Made by a program: the position numbers and the translations under genes | From: Burkholderia sp. Bp9142 | GTDB taxonomy: Bacteria; Pseudomonadota; Gammaproteobacteria; Burkholderiales; Burkholderiaceae | Length of the DNA stretch: 64,000 nt | NCBI RefSeq assembly: GCF_003853415.1 | Contig: NZ_QTPP01000028.1 | Span: forward strand, 1-64,000 | Direction of reading: 5' to 3' | Shown: positions 1 through 9,363 of the stretch, piece by piece | How the letters are laid out: every line of letters begins with the position of its first letter | Position numbering within the stretch: position 1 is the first letter of the stretch | Notes under the pieces: model-generated | What the model saw: only the letters and a program-made list of their open reading frames with translations | The model's database searches: none | Told to the model about the DNA's origin: nothing

Positions 1-387
1 TGCCGTTGGCCCGCGAGGATCCACCTCCTGCTTCTGCTCTCACGTTCACGGGTGGGACGCGTTCATTTCAATTCTCCTTTAAGACTGCCGGCGCCTCCCC
101 GGTTGCATCGAAACGGACCGACGCGGCCGGGCACCTCCGGCAGGCCGACAAGATTAACGGCATTTGTACGAAGATGGGGCCGGCTTTACATGCTTTTACA
201 TGCTGTAACGCCGTCCCGCGCGCCGCTTCGTCGATGCGTGGCGGCGCGCCGGCCGGTGGGCGACGGGTTTATCCCAGTGCTACCATCTCTCAAAACCGGC
301 CAATATGCCGGCCACTGCCGACACGTTCACAAGACGTCGAAGCAACTGAAGCTTTGGTGATCCCAAACTGGGTGGAGGAGACAGTTA
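1..387. other. Non-coding left edge and 5' region of the indolepyruvate oxidoreductase gene
   Basis: I see no convincing gene here; the open frames have composition unlike the neighbouring genes and no recognisable protein. The last bases contain a strong ribosome binding site (GGAGGAGA at about 374-381) for the gene starting at 388, so at least the 3' part is that gene's leader and promoter region. The rest may be the control region of a gene lying outside the window. Confidence 0.5.
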
Positions 388-3300
388 ATGAATGCCCCGC
401 TAGACGCAGGCCAACGCGCGTCGCTTGAAGCCGCGCTGAAGTCCGTCACGCTTGACGACAAATACACGCTCGAACGCGGCCGCGCGTACATGAGCGGCAT
501 CCAGGCCCTCGTGCGCCTGCCGATGCTCCAGCAGGAACGCGACCGCGCCGCCGGCCTCAACACGGCCGGCTTCATCTCCGGTTACCGCGGCTCGCCGCTC
601 GGCGGCCTCGACCTCTCGCTGTGGAAAGCCAAGCAGCACCTCGCGGCCCACCAGATCGTCTTCCAGCCCGGTCTCAACGAAGATCTCGCCGCCACCGCCG
701 TGTGGGGCTCGCAGCAGGTGAACCTGTACCCCGGCGCGAAGTACGACGGCGTATTCGGCATGTGGTACGGCAAGGGCCCGGGCGTCGACCGCACCGGCGA
801 CGTCTTCAAGCACGCGAACTCGGCCGGCTCGTCGCCGCACGGCGGCGTGCTCGTGCTCGCCGGCGACGACCACGCGGCGAAATCGTCGACGCTCGCGCAC
901 CAGTCCGAACACATCTTCAAGGCCTGCGGGCTGCCGGTGCTGTTCCCGTCCAACGTGCAGGAATATCTCGACTTCGGCCTGCACGGCTGGGCGATGAGCC
1001 GCTACTCGGGCCTGTGGGTCGCGCTCAAGTGCGTGACGGACGTGGTCGAATCGTCAGCGTCGGTCGACATCGACCCGCATCGCACCGAGATCGTGCTGCC
1101 GACCGACTTCATCCTGCCGGACGGCGGCCTGAACATCCGCTGGCCCGACCCGCCGCTCGTGCAGGAAGCGCGGCTGCTCGACTACAAGTGGTACGCGGCG
1201 CTCGCCTACGTGCGCGCCAACAAGCTCGACCGGATCGAGATCGACTCGCCGAATGCCCGCTTCGGGATCATGACGGGCGGCAAGGCGTACCTCGACGTGC
1301 GCCAGGCGCTGATCGACCTCGGCCTCGACGACGAAACCTGCGCACGGATCGGCATCCGCCTGTACAAGGTCGGCTGCGTATGGCCGCTCGAAGCGCAGGG
1401 CGCGCAGGCGTTCGCGCGCGGCCTCGACGAAATCCTCGTCGTCGAGGAAAAGCGCCAGATCCTCGAATATGCGATCAAGGAAGAGCTGTACAACTGGCCC
1501 GATGCGCAGCGCCCGCGCGTGTTCGGCAAGTTCGACGAGAAGGACGGCGCCGGCGGCGAATGGTCGGTGCCGATGGGCAACTGGCTGCTGCCCGCACACT
1601 ATGAACTGTCGCCCGCGATCATCGCGAAGGCGATCGCGACGCGCCTCGAGAAGTTCGAGCTGCCGTCCGAGGTGCGCGCGCGCATCGCCGCGCGGCTCGC
1701 GGTGATCAACGCCAAGGAAATGGCGCTCGCGAAGCCGCACGTGCAGACCGAGCGCAAGCCGTGGTTCTGCTCGGGCTGCCCGCACAACACGTCGACCAAT
1801 GTGCCGGAAGGCTCGCGCGCGATCGCGGGCATCGGCTGCCATTACATGACGGTGTGGATGGACCGCAACACGAGCACCTTCAGCCAGATGGGCGGAGAAG
1901 GCGTGCCGTGGATCGGCCAGGCGCCGTTCACGGACGAAAAGCACGTGTTCGCGAACCTCGGCGACGGCACGTATTTCCACTCGGGCCTGCTGGCGGTGCG
2001 CGCGGCGATTTCGTCGAAGGCGAACATCACCTACAAGATCCTCTACAACGACGCCGTGGCGATGACGGGCGGCCAGCCGGTCGACGGCGTGCTGACGGTG
2101 CCGCAGATCACGCACCAGCTCGCGTCCGAAGGCGCGAAGAAGATCGTGATCGTCACCGACGAGCCGGAGAAGTACGACGGCCAGAAGGCGCTGCTCGCGC
2201 CGGACGTGACGATCCATCACCGCGACCGGCTCGACGACGTGCAGCGCGAGCTGCGCGAGATCGCCGGCACGACGATCCTGATCTACGACCAGACCTGCGC
2301 GACCGAGAAGCGCCGCCGCCGCAAGCGCGGCACGTATCCGGATCCGGCGAAGCGCGTCGTGATCAACGATGCGGTGTGCGAAGGCTGCGGCGACTGCTCG
2401 GTGCAGTCGAACTGCCTGTCGGTCGAGCCGCTCGAAACCGAATTCGGCACGAAGCGCCAGATCAACCAGTCGAGCTGCAACAAGGACTTCTCGTGCGTGA
2501 AGGGCTTCTGCCCGAGCTTCGTGACGGTAGAAGGCGGCCAGCTGAGGAAGCCGAAGGCCGTGTCGGTCGACGGCGGCGCGCTGCCGCCGATTCCGGAGCC
2601 GACGCTGCCGGCGATCGATCGTGCATACGGCGTGCTCGTCACGGGTGTCGGCGGCACGGGCGTCGTCACGATCGGCGCGCTGCTCGGGATGGCCGCGCAC
2701 CTGGAGAACAAGGGCGTGACCGTGCTCGACGTCACGGGCCTCGCGCAGAAGGGCGGCGCCGTGATGAGCCACGTGCAGATCTCGCACGCGCCGACCGACA
2801 TCCACGCGACGCGGATCGCGATGGGCGAAGCCGACCTCGTGATCGGCTGCGACGCGATCGTCACGGCCGGCGACGAATGCACGTCGCGCATGCGGCACGA
2901 CACGACGCGCGTGGTCGTCAACAGCGCGCAGACGCCGACGGCCGAATTCATCAAGAACCCGAACTGGGCGTTCCCCGGCCTGTCCGCCGAAAACGACATC
3001 CGCGCGGCGGCAGGCGTTGCCGTCGACTTCATCGACGCGAACCGCTTCGCGGTCGCGCTGCTCGGCGACGCGATCTACACGAACCCGTTCGTGCTCGGCT
3101 ACGCGTGGCAGAAGGGCTGGCTGCCGCTCACGCTCGCGTCGCTCGAACGCGCGATCGAGCTGAACGCGGTGTCGGTCGAGAAGAACCGTGCGGCATTCGA
3201 CTGGGGCCGGCGCGCCGCGCACGACCTCGCAAGCGTGAAGCAGGCCGCGGCCGGCGACGCACGCCCCGCGCAGGGCGCGACGGTGATCGCGCTGCACACG

Positions 3301-3978
3301 AAGAAGGCGGTGGATGCCCTGATCGCGAAGCGCGTGGACTTCCTCACCGCGTACCAGAAGGCGGCGTACGCATCGCGCTATGCGGCCTTAGTCGACAAGG
3401 TGCGGGCGGCGGAACGCGCACTGGCGGACGGCGACACCGTGCAGGAACCGCTGACCGAAGCGGTCGCGCGCAACCTGTTCAAGCTGATGGCGTACAAGGA
3501 CGAGTACGAGGTCGCACGGCTGCAGTCCGATCCCGCGTTCCTCGCGCGTCTGTCGTCGCAGTTCGAAGGCGACTGGAAGCTGAAATTCCACCTCGCGCCG
3601 CCGCTGTTCGCGAAGAAGGACGCACACGGCCATCTCGTGAAGAAGGCGTACGGCCCGTGGATGATGTCGGCGTTCCGGCTGCTCGCGAAGGCAAAGTTCC
3701 TCCGCGGCACGGGGCTCGACCCGTTCGGCCGCACCGCGGAGCGCCGCGCCGAGCGCGCACTGATCGACGAGTACGAAGCGCTGATCGGCGAAGTGTCGGC
3801 CAAGCTGAACGCGGCCAACCGCCCGCTCGCGCTCGAGCTCGCGGCGCTGCCGGACGGCATTCGCGGCTACGGCCACGTGAAGGAGAACAACCTGCGCGCG
3901 GTGCGCCAGAAGTGGGACACGCTGCTCGCAAAGTGGCGTTCGCCGACGGGCGGCCAGTCGCACCAGCAGGTCGCGTAA
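388..3978 (+). CDS. Indolepyruvate ferredoxin oxidoreductase family protein, fused three-part form
   Basis: A 1196-aa single-chain 2-oxoacid:ferredoxin oxidoreductase, expected to convert aryl pyruvates such as indolepyruvate to acyl-CoA with thiamine diphosphate and an iron-sulfur relay in the cytoplasm. An N-terminal pyruvate-ferredoxin-type domain is followed by a CSGCPHN motif near residue 461, a TPP-binding GDG motif near 525, a Cys-rich stretch (CEGCGDCS, near 664) typical of Fe-S binding, and a gamma-type domain opening with GVGGTGV near 754. The C-terminal 200 residues match the DUF6537-like tail of this family. Length fits the fused proteobacterial form; archaeal enzymes are split into two subunits. 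The ATG at 388 follows GGAGGAGA. It is apparently a single-gene unit ending at the hairpin at 4044. Substrate is inferred from family only. Confidence 0.9.
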   Translation: MNAPLDAGQRASLEAALKSVTLDDKYTLERGRAYMSGIQALVRLPMLQQERDRAAGLNTAGFISGYRGSPLGGLDLSLWKAKQHLAAHQIVFQPGLNEDLAATAVWGSQQVNLYPGAKYDGVFGMWYGKGPGVDRTGDVFKHANSAGSSPHGGVLVLAGDDHAAKSSTLAHQSEHIFKACGLPVLFPSNVQEYLDFGLHGWAMSRYSGLWVALKCVTDVVESSASVDIDPHRTEIVLPTDFILPDGGLNIRWPDPPLVQEARLLDYKWYAALAYVRANKLDRIEIDSPNARFGIMTGGKAYLDVRQALIDLGLDDETCARIGIRLYKVGCVWPLEAQGAQAFARGLDEILVVEEKRQILEYAIKEELYNWPDAQRPRVFGKFDEKDGAGGEWSVPMGNWLLPAHYELSPAIIAKAIATRLEKFELPSEVRARIAARLAVINAKEMALAKPHVQTERKPWFCSGCPHNTSTNVPEGSRAIAGIGCHYMTVWMDRNTSTFSQMGGEGVPWIGQAPFTDEKHVFANLGDGTYFHSGLLAVRAAISSKANITYKILYNDAVAMTGGQPVDGVLTVPQITHQLASEGAKKIVIVTDEPEKYDGQKALLAPDVTIHHRDRLDDVQRELREIAGTTILIYDQTCATEKRRRRKRGTYPDPAKRVVINDAVCEGCGDCSVQSNCLSVEPLETEFGTKRQINQSSCNKDFSCVKGFCPSFVTVEGGQLRKPKAVSVDGGALPPIPEPTLPAIDRAYGVLVTGVGGTGVVTIGALLGMAAHLENKGVTVLDVTGLAQKGGAVMSHVQISHAPTDIHATRIAMGEADLVIGCDAIVTAGDECTSRMRHDTTRVVVNSAQTPTAEFIKNPNWAFPGLSAENDIRAAAGVAVDFIDANRFAVALLGDAIYTNPFVLGYAWQKGWLPLTLASLERAIELNAVSVEKNRAAFDWGRRAAHDLASVKQAAAGDARPAQGATVIALHTKKAVDALIAKRVDFLTAYQKAAYASRYAALVDKVRAAERALADGDTVQEPLTEAVARNLFKLMAYKDEYEVARLQSDPAFLARLSSQFEGDWKLKFHLAPPLFAKKDAHGHLVKKAYGPWMMSAFRLLAKAKFLRGTGLDPFGRTAERRAERALIDEYEALIGEVSAKLNAANRPLALELAALPDGIRGYGHVKENNLRAVRQKWDTLLAKWRSPTGGQSHQQVA

Positions 3979-4043
3979 CGGTGCGTGGCGGGCATTCGCG
4001 GTTCGGATGCCCGCCACGCGTTGCCAACGACTCACCTCACGAT

Positions 4044-4081
4044 AAAAAAACGCCACGGAACGCAGGTGCCGTGGCGTTTTT
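4044..4081. terminator. Bidirectional intrinsic terminator
   Basis: Perfect 8-bp stem (CGCCACGG / CCGTGGCG) with a run of A before and T after, so it can stop both the oxidoreductase transcript (+) and the converging malic enzyme transcript (-). Confidence 0.85.
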
Positions 4082-4122
4082 CATTGCGCCGCGCCTGAAG
4101 CGCGGCACATGCGGGCGTGGAC

Positions 4123-6393
4123 TTACTTCGTGTTCACGTTCGCGGCGGCAACGGCCGTCATGTTGATGATCCGGCGCACGGTCGCGGCCGGCGTCAGGAT
4201 GTGGACCGGCTTTGCTGCGCCGAGCAGGAACGGGCCGACCGTCACGCCTTCGCCGCCGACCATCTTCAGCAGGTTGTACGCGATGTTCGCCGCTTCGACG
4301 TTCGGCATGATCAGCAGGTTCGCTTCGCCCGACAGCGTCGTGCCGGGGAATGCCTGCTTGCGGATCACTTCCGACAGCGCCGCGTCGCCGTGCATTTCGC
4401 CATCGACTTCCAGGTTCGGCGCACGTTCGACGATCAGCTTGCGGGCCTCACCCATCCGGCGCGACGACGCCGACGGCGCGCTGCCGAAGTTCGAGTTCGA
4501 CAGCAGCGCGGCTTTCGGTGCAATGCCGAAGCGCTCGATCTCGGCCGCGGCCTGGATCGTCATGTCGGCAAGCTGTTCGGCGCTCGGCAGCTCGTTCACG
4601 TACGTGTCGCACACGAACAGGTTGCGTCCCGGCAGCATCAGCAGGTTCATCGCGGCAAAGTGCTCGGCGCCCTTCGCGCGGCCCAGCACCTGCTCGATGA
4701 ACTTCAGGTGGCTGTGGAACGTGTCGATCATCCCGCAGATCATCCCGTCCGCGTCGCCCAGGTGCACGAGCATCGCGCCGATCAGCGTGTTGAACTTGCG
4801 CATCGCGGCCTTCGCGACTTCCGGCGTCACGCCGTCGCGCGCGCCAATCTCCTGATACGCCTGCCAGTAGCGGTGGTAGCGCGAATCGTCTTCCGGGTCG
4901 ACGATTTCGAAATCGGTGCCGGCCTTCAGCTTCGAGCCGATCTTCACGAGGCGCATCTCGACGACCGACGGACGGCCGACGATGATCGGCTTCGCGATCT
5001 TTTCCTGCAGCACGAACTGCGCGGCGCGCAGCACGCGCTCGTCCTCGCCCTCGGCGAACACGATGCGCGCCTGCTTCTGCTTCGCGGTCGCGAACACCGG
5101 ACGCATCACCATGCCGGTGCGGTAGACGGTCGCGCCGAGCTGCTCGCGGTACGCGTCCATGTCCTGGATCGGACGCGTGGCGACGCCCGAATCCATCGCG
5201 GCTTGCGCGACGGCCGGCGCGATCTTGATGATCAGGCGCGGGTCGAACGGCTTCGGAATCAGGTAGTCCGGCCCGAACTCGAGCGAGTGGCCTTCATACG
5301 CCTTCGCGACTTCCTCGCTCTGGTCGGTTTCCTCGGCCAGCTCGGCGATCGCGCGCACGCACGCGAGCTTCATTTCTTCCGTGATCGTCGTCGCGCCGAC
5401 GTCGAGCGCGCCGCGGAAGATGAACGGGAAGCACAGCACGTTGTTGACCTGGTTCGGGTAGTCCGAACGGCCGGTCGCGACGATCGCGTCCGGGCGCACG
5501 GCCTTCGCGTCTTCCGGGCGGATTTCCGGTTCCGGGTTCGCAAGCGCCAGGATCAGCGGGCGGTCGCCCATCGTCTTGACCATGTCCTGCTTCAGCACGC
5601 CCGCGCTCGAGCAGCCGAGGAACACATCCGCGCCGACGATCGCGTCGGCGAGCGTGCGCGCGTCGGTGGTCGCCGCGTAGCGCTGCTTCGACGGATCGAG
5701 GTTGCCGCGCCCTTCGTAGATCACGCCCTTCGAGTCGGCGACGAGGATGTTCGCCTTCGTCAGGCCGAGGTTCACGAGCAGGTCCAGGCACGCGATCGCC
5801 GCGGCGCCCGCGCCCGAGCACACGAGCTTCACTTCCGACAGCTTCTTGCCGACGACCTTCAGGCCGTTCAGGATCGCGGCCGACGCGATGATCGCGGTGC
5901 CGTGCTGGTCGTCGTGGAAGACGGGGATCTTCATGCGCTCGCGCAGCTTCTGCTCGATGTAGAAGCATTCCGGCGCCTTGATGTCCTCGAGGTTGATGCC
6001 GCCGAGCGTCGGCTCGAGCATCGCGATCGCCTCGACAAGCTTGTCGGGGTCAGACTCCGACAGCTCGATGTCGAACACGTCGATGCCGGCGAACTTCTTG
6101 AACAGGCAGCCCTTGCCTTCCATCACCGGCTTCGCGGCCAGCGGGCCGATGTTGCCGAGACCGAGCACGGCCGTGCCGTTCGTCACGACGCCGACGAGGT
6201 TGCCGCGCGACGTGTACTTCTGCGCGTCGAGCGGATCGGCGTGGATCGCCTCGCACGCGGCGGCGACGCCCGGCGAATACGCGAGCGACAGATCGAGCTG
6301 GTTCGACAGCGGCTTGGTCGGGGTGACCGAAATCTTGCCGGGTTTCGGGTTCTGGTGATACGCGAGAGCGGCCTGCTTCAGTTGTTCGTCCAT
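4123..6393 (-). CDS. maeB: NADP-dependent malic enzyme, MaeB type with phosphotransacetylase-like C-terminus
   Basis: A 756-aa enzyme that decarboxylates malate to pyruvate with reduction of NADP+, supplying NADPH and pyruvate in the cytosol. The N-terminal half is the malic enzyme fold: an N-terminal SLAYSPGVA motif, a HDDQHGTA motif in the metal/malate-binding region and a GAGAAAIA nucleotide-binding loop near residue 190. The C-terminal third (from about 430) resembles phosphate acetyltransferase, as in E. coli MaeB, where it is regulatory and not catalytic. Length matches the 750-770 aa norm. It is a monocistron on the minus strand, convergent with the upstream oxidoreductase gene and divergent from pyrE. 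Confidence 0.95.
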   Translation of the reverse strand: MDEQLKQAALAYHQNPKPGKISVTPTKPLSNQLDLSLAYSPGVAAACEAIHADPLDAQKYTSRGNLVGVVTNGTAVLGLGNIGPLAAKPVMEGKGCLFKKFAGIDVFDIELSESDPDKLVEAIAMLEPTLGGINLEDIKAPECFYIEQKLRERMKIPVFHDDQHGTAIIASAAILNGLKVVGKKLSEVKLVCSGAGAAAIACLDLLVNLGLTKANILVADSKGVIYEGRGNLDPSKQRYAATTDARTLADAIVGADVFLGCSSAGVLKQDMVKTMGDRPLILALANPEPEIRPEDAKAVRPDAIVATGRSDYPNQVNNVLCFPFIFRGALDVGATTITEEMKLACVRAIAELAEETDQSEEVAKAYEGHSLEFGPDYLIPKPFDPRLIIKIAPAVAQAAMDSGVATRPIQDMDAYREQLGATVYRTGMVMRPVFATAKQKQARIVFAEGEDERVLRAAQFVLQEKIAKPIIVGRPSVVEMRLVKIGSKLKAGTDFEIVDPEDDSRYHRYWQAYQEIGARDGVTPEVAKAAMRKFNTLIGAMLVHLGDADGMICGMIDTFHSHLKFIEQVLGRAKGAEHFAAMNLLMLPGRNLFVCDTYVNELPSAEQLADMTIQAAAEIERFGIAPKAALLSNSNFGSAPSASSRRMGEARKLIVERAPNLEVDGEMHGDAALSEVIRKQAFPGTTLSGEANLLIMPNVEAANIAYNLLKMVGGEGVTVGPFLLGAAKPVHILTPAATVRRIINMTAVAAANVNTK

Positions 6394-6856
6394 GATTGAC
6401 CTGCGAGAGACATGCGAAATTTTGACGGTTCAGTACACAGCACCTTGAGCCGTGTCTGCCTGAATCGAGGGGATGGTCGACTGCGAGACGGCACGCGACG
6501 CGCCGGGTCGGCACGCCATCGAACCTTGGCGGGTAGTGGCAAGAAGAAAGTACAAAGTACTGAACGATTTCCAAGGGTCGCCTAGTGTACACCCCCTAAA
6601 TGACGTCCGTTGGTGCGGCGCCGCATCCCCGGCATCAGCATCGGGCCGGTCGCGCCCCGTTTGTTTCGCCGGTGGTGAGCCGCGCGCCGAACCTGCGCGA
6701 ATTCCGCCGAAAACCGGCCTGAATCGGGTAAAATAGCCGGCTACGCGCGCAGCGATGCGATTGGCCCGCCGATCGCACCCCGGCCCCTCGGGCAGGTTCC
6801 CCTTGCTGCGCCACCGGGCCCGCGCCCGCTCTTCGCTCATCACCCAAGGAATGCCC
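6394..6856. promoter_or_regulatory. Divergent control region between maeB and pyrE
   Basis: A 460-bp stretch with no supported gene. It must hold the promoters of maeB (minus) and pyrE (plus). Near 6541-6570 it becomes A-rich and contains the perfect inverted repeat AGTAC-AAA-GTACT at 6549-6561, a possible operator. The final bases carry the AAGGA site that serves the pyrE start at 6857. Confidence 0.5.
6549..6561. repeat. Short perfect palindrome, possible operator
   Basis: AGTACAAAGTACT: two 5-bp arms around AAA, in the divergent maeB/pyrE control region. Position and symmetry are suggestive; no regulator is identified. Confidence 0.3.
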
Positions 6857-7543
6857 ATGACAGGCTACGATCGTCAGTCGATCTCGGATACGACCGCCAA
6901 AATCCTGCTCGAAGTGCAGGCGGTGCACTTCAACGCCGAAAAACCGTTCATCTTCACGTCCGGCTGGGCAAGCCCCGTCTACATCGACTGTCGCAAGCTG
7001 ATCTCGTATCCGCGCGTGCGTCGTGCGCTGATGGAAATGGCGGAAACGACGATCATGCGCGACGTCGGCTTCGAGCAGATCGACTCGGTGGCGGGCGGCG
7101 AGACGGCCGGCATCCCGTTCGCGGCATGGCTCGCGGACCGTATGATGGTGCCGATGCAGTACGTGCGCAAGAAGCCGAAGGGTTTCGGCCGCAACGCGCA
7201 GATCGAGGGTCATCTGGAAGAAGGCTCGCGCGTGCTGCTGGTGGAAGACCTGACGACCGACAGCCGCAGCAAGATCAATTTCGTCAACGCGCTGCGCACC
7301 GCGGGCGCGACGGTGAACCACTGCTTCGTGCTGTTCCACTACAACATCTTCAAGGAAAGCGTGTCGGTCCTGAAGGACATCGACGTCGACCTGCACGCGC
7401 TGGCGACCTGGTGGGACGTGCTGCGCGTCGCGAAGGCATCGGGCTACTTCGAGACCAAGACGCTCGACGAAGTCGAGAAGTTCCTGCACGCGCCGGCCGA
7501 GTGGTCGGCCGCGCACGGCGGCGCAACGGCCCCGAAGGAATGA
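6857..7543 (+). CDS. pyrE: Orotate phosphoribosyltransferase
   Basis: A 228-aa enzyme joining orotate to PRPP to form orotidine 5'-phosphate, the fifth step of pyrimidine synthesis. It has the type I phosphoribosyltransferase PRPP loop (LLVEDLTTDSRSK near residue 130) and the early FTSGWASPVYID segment of OPRTs. Two in-frame ATGs lie at 6851 and 6857; AAGGA immediately abuts the first and sits six bases from the second, so 6857 (MTGYDRQS) is preferred. A strong terminator follows at 7583. No other pyrimidine gene is adjacent. Confidence 0.95.
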   Translation: MTGYDRQSISDTTAKILLEVQAVHFNAEKPFIFTSGWASPVYIDCRKLISYPRVRRALMEMAETTIMRDVGFEQIDSVAGGETAGIPFAAWLADRMMVPMQYVRKKPKGFGRNAQIEGHLEEGSRVLLVEDLTTDSRSKINFVNALRTAGATVNHCFVLFHYNIFKESVSVLKDIDVDLHALATWWDVLRVAKASGYFETKTLDEVEKFLHAPAEWSAAHGGATAPKE

Positions 7544-7582
7544 CGCCGTGCCGGCACGCAGGCCGGCACCCTGGCTGGAAAA

Positions 7583-7613
7583 ACCGCTCGCTTCATCGCG
7601 AGCGGTTTTTTTT
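7583..7613 (+). terminator. Intrinsic terminator of pyrE
   Basis: 9-bp stem ACCGCTCGC / GCGAGCGGT with a short loop, followed by eight T. Confidence 0.9.
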
Positions 7614-7783
7614 CGTCCGTCGATCCGGATCAGCGTCGTGCCGAATCGCGGGCCGCGGCATGCATCGTTCATCGAACCCTAATGCTAGACTTGATCCATC
7701 GCCGCCATCAGCTGCGCGGGCAACGCACAACGCCAACAACGCCGGGAGCATCGGCCCGGCCCACGTGACGGGAGAAGCGCCAT

Positions 7784-8386
7784 ATGCGTGTGGATCGCCG
7801 GATCACTTCGCCTGCGTCTCCGGGTCGTCCGTCTCCGTTCATCGCCGCCCTTCTCTGCGCCGCCGCGTGCGTCGCGATCGCCGTTCCGCCCGCGCGGGCG
7901 GAAGGCCCGTTCACCGTGTCGAGCAGCCAACTGACGCCCGGCGGGCGCGTCGGCGCCGCGAACGTGTTCGACCGCGGCGATTGCAAGGGCGAGAACCGTT
8001 CGCCGCAGCTGAGCTGGCGCAATCCGCCGCCCGGCACGCGCAGCTACGCGATCACGATCTTCGATCCCGATGCGCCGGGGCATGGCTGGTGGCACTGGGC
8101 CGTCGCCGGCATCCCGGCGAGCGTCACGAGCCTGCCGGCCGATGCGAGCGCGTCGGGGTTCCTGCGGCGCATCGGCGCGAGCGAGGCGCGCAACGACTTC
8201 GGGATCGACGGCTACGGCGGCCCGTGCCCGCCGCCCGGCAAGCCGCACCGCTACGTGATCACCGTCCATGCGCTGAAGGGCACGGACCTGCGCGTCGCGC
8301 AAGGGCGCCCCGCACCGATGTTCGAGCACGAGATCGGCACGCTGACGATCGGCACCGCGCGGCTCACGGTCAATTACGGGCAGTAA
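7784..8386 (+). CDS. YbhB/YbcL family Raf-kinase-inhibitor-like protein, exported
   Basis: A 200-aa member of the phosphatidylethanolamine-binding protein family. After an unusually long N-terminal export signal (hydrophobic core about 22-36, ARA before the likely cleavage near 39) the mature part has the family signatures: ENRSPQLSW, FDPDAPG followed by WWHW, and GYGGPCPPPGKPHRY. This indicates a periplasmic small-ligand-binding or chaperone-like protein; bacterial functions in this family are poorly defined. It appears to be a single-gene unit, followed by a GC-rich hairpin with a T run. Confidence 0.85.
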   Translation: MRVDRRITSPASPGRPSPFIAALLCAAACVAIAVPPARAEGPFTVSSSQLTPGGRVGAANVFDRGDCKGENRSPQLSWRNPPPGTRSYAITIFDPDAPGHGWWHWAVAGIPASVTSLPADASASGFLRRIGASEARNDFGIDGYGGPCPPPGKPHRYVITVHALKGTDLRVAQGRPAPMFEHEIGTLTIGTARLTVNYGQ

Positions 8387-8426
8387 GCAGTCGCGCGCCG
8401 CCGCATGTTCGGGGTCGCGATTGCCC

Positions 8427-8466
8427 GCGCCTGCGAACTTCCAGGCGCGCGACGCGCGCTTTTTTC
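8427..8466 (+). terminator. Probable intrinsic terminator
   Basis: GC-rich inverted repeats (GCGCCTG / CAGGCGC, and a smaller GCGCG hairpin) directly before six T at 8461-8466. Confidence 0.55.
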
Positions 8467-8601
8467 CCGTCATTTCGGCTTGCTAGACTCGGCTGCACCG
8501 ATCGCGGCATCCCGTCGCGCATCCGTCGCGCCGCCCGAGTGCGGCGCGTGACGCGGCAGGCCGCGGCGCCCGCCGTTTCGCCCTCTTCCGGAGAACGCTT
8601 C

Positions 8602-9174
8602 ATGTCGAACATCGTCATCGTCTATCACAGCGGCTACGGTCACACGCAGAAACTGGCCGACGCCGTCCACGCGGGCGCGCAGGACGCCGGCGCCACCGCA
8701 CGCCTGATCGCCGTCGGCGAACTCGACGACGCGGGCTGGGCCGCGCTCGACGCGGCGGACGCGATCGTCTTCGGCGCGCCGACCTACATGGGCGGCCCGT
8801 CCGCACAGTTCAAGCAGTTCGCCGATGCCACGTCGAAACCGTGGTTCACGCAGAAGTGGAAGGACAAGATCGCCGCGGGCTTCACGAACTCCGCGACGAT
8901 GAACGGCGACAAGTTCTCGACGATTCAGTATTTCGTCACGCTGGCGATGCAACATGGGATGGTGTGGGTCGGCACCGGCATGATGCCGGCCAACTCGAAG
9001 GCGGCCACGCGCAACGACATCAACTACGTCGGCGGCTTCACGGGCCTGCTCGCGCAGTCGCCGGCGGACGCGACGCCCGACGAGGGCCCGCTGCCGGGCG
9101 ACCTCGACACCGCGAAGGCGTTCGGCCGGCGCGTCGCCGAAGCGACGGCCCGCTGGGTGGCCGGCAGCCGCTGA
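8602..9174 (+). CDS. Flavodoxin-like NAD(P)H oxidoreductase (WrbA-related)
   Basis: A 190-aa flavodoxin-fold protein. The N-terminus IVIVYHSGYGHTQKLA is the FMN phosphate-binding loop, and GAPTYMGGPSAQFKQF near residues 54-70 is the second flavin loop characteristic of WrbA-like NAD(P)H:quinone oxidoreductases. It is slightly shorter than WrbA (about 198 aa) and lacks its typical TRFG segment, so I do not give the gene symbol. The predicted role is two-electron quinone reduction in the cytoplasm. Start ATG at 8602 follows a GGAGAA site. It has its own terminator at 9249 and no evident operon partner. Confidence 0.85.
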   Translation: MSNIVIVYHSGYGHTQKLADAVHAGAQDAGATARLIAVGELDDAGWAALDAADAIVFGAPTYMGGPSAQFKQFADATSKPWFTQKWKDKIAAGFTNSATMNGDKFSTIQYFVTLAMQHGMVWVGTGMMPANSKAATRNDINYVGGFTGLLAQSPADATPDEGPLPGDLDTAKAFGRRVAEATARWVAGSR

Positions 9175-9248
9175 ACGCGCCCGGGGGCGCCCGCCCGCTC
9201 GCATCGCCGGTGGCGCGGCGACGCGGTGCCGGCGCGTGAAAGGGACGC

Positions 9249-9276
9249 AAGACGGTCCGCGGGCCGTCTTTTTTTC
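9249..9276 (+). terminator. Intrinsic terminator
   Basis: AGACGG / CCGTCT stem with GC-rich loop and a run of seven T. Confidence 0.85.
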
Positions 9277-9363
9277 GCCCCGTGCGGTGCAGGCCCGCCG
9301 GATGACGTCTTAGAATGGCGGTTTCAGGGCGCCGCGGCTCCCGTTTCATTCAGTGAGAGCGAA

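Noticed and set aside
1054..3297. Very long open frame antisense to the indolepyruvate oxidoreductase gene
   Set aside because: Arg/Ala-rich translation with no family resemblance; it is the mirror of a high-GC gene whose third-position bias removes stops. The same applies to 4117-6399 (+) and 20814-23240 (-).
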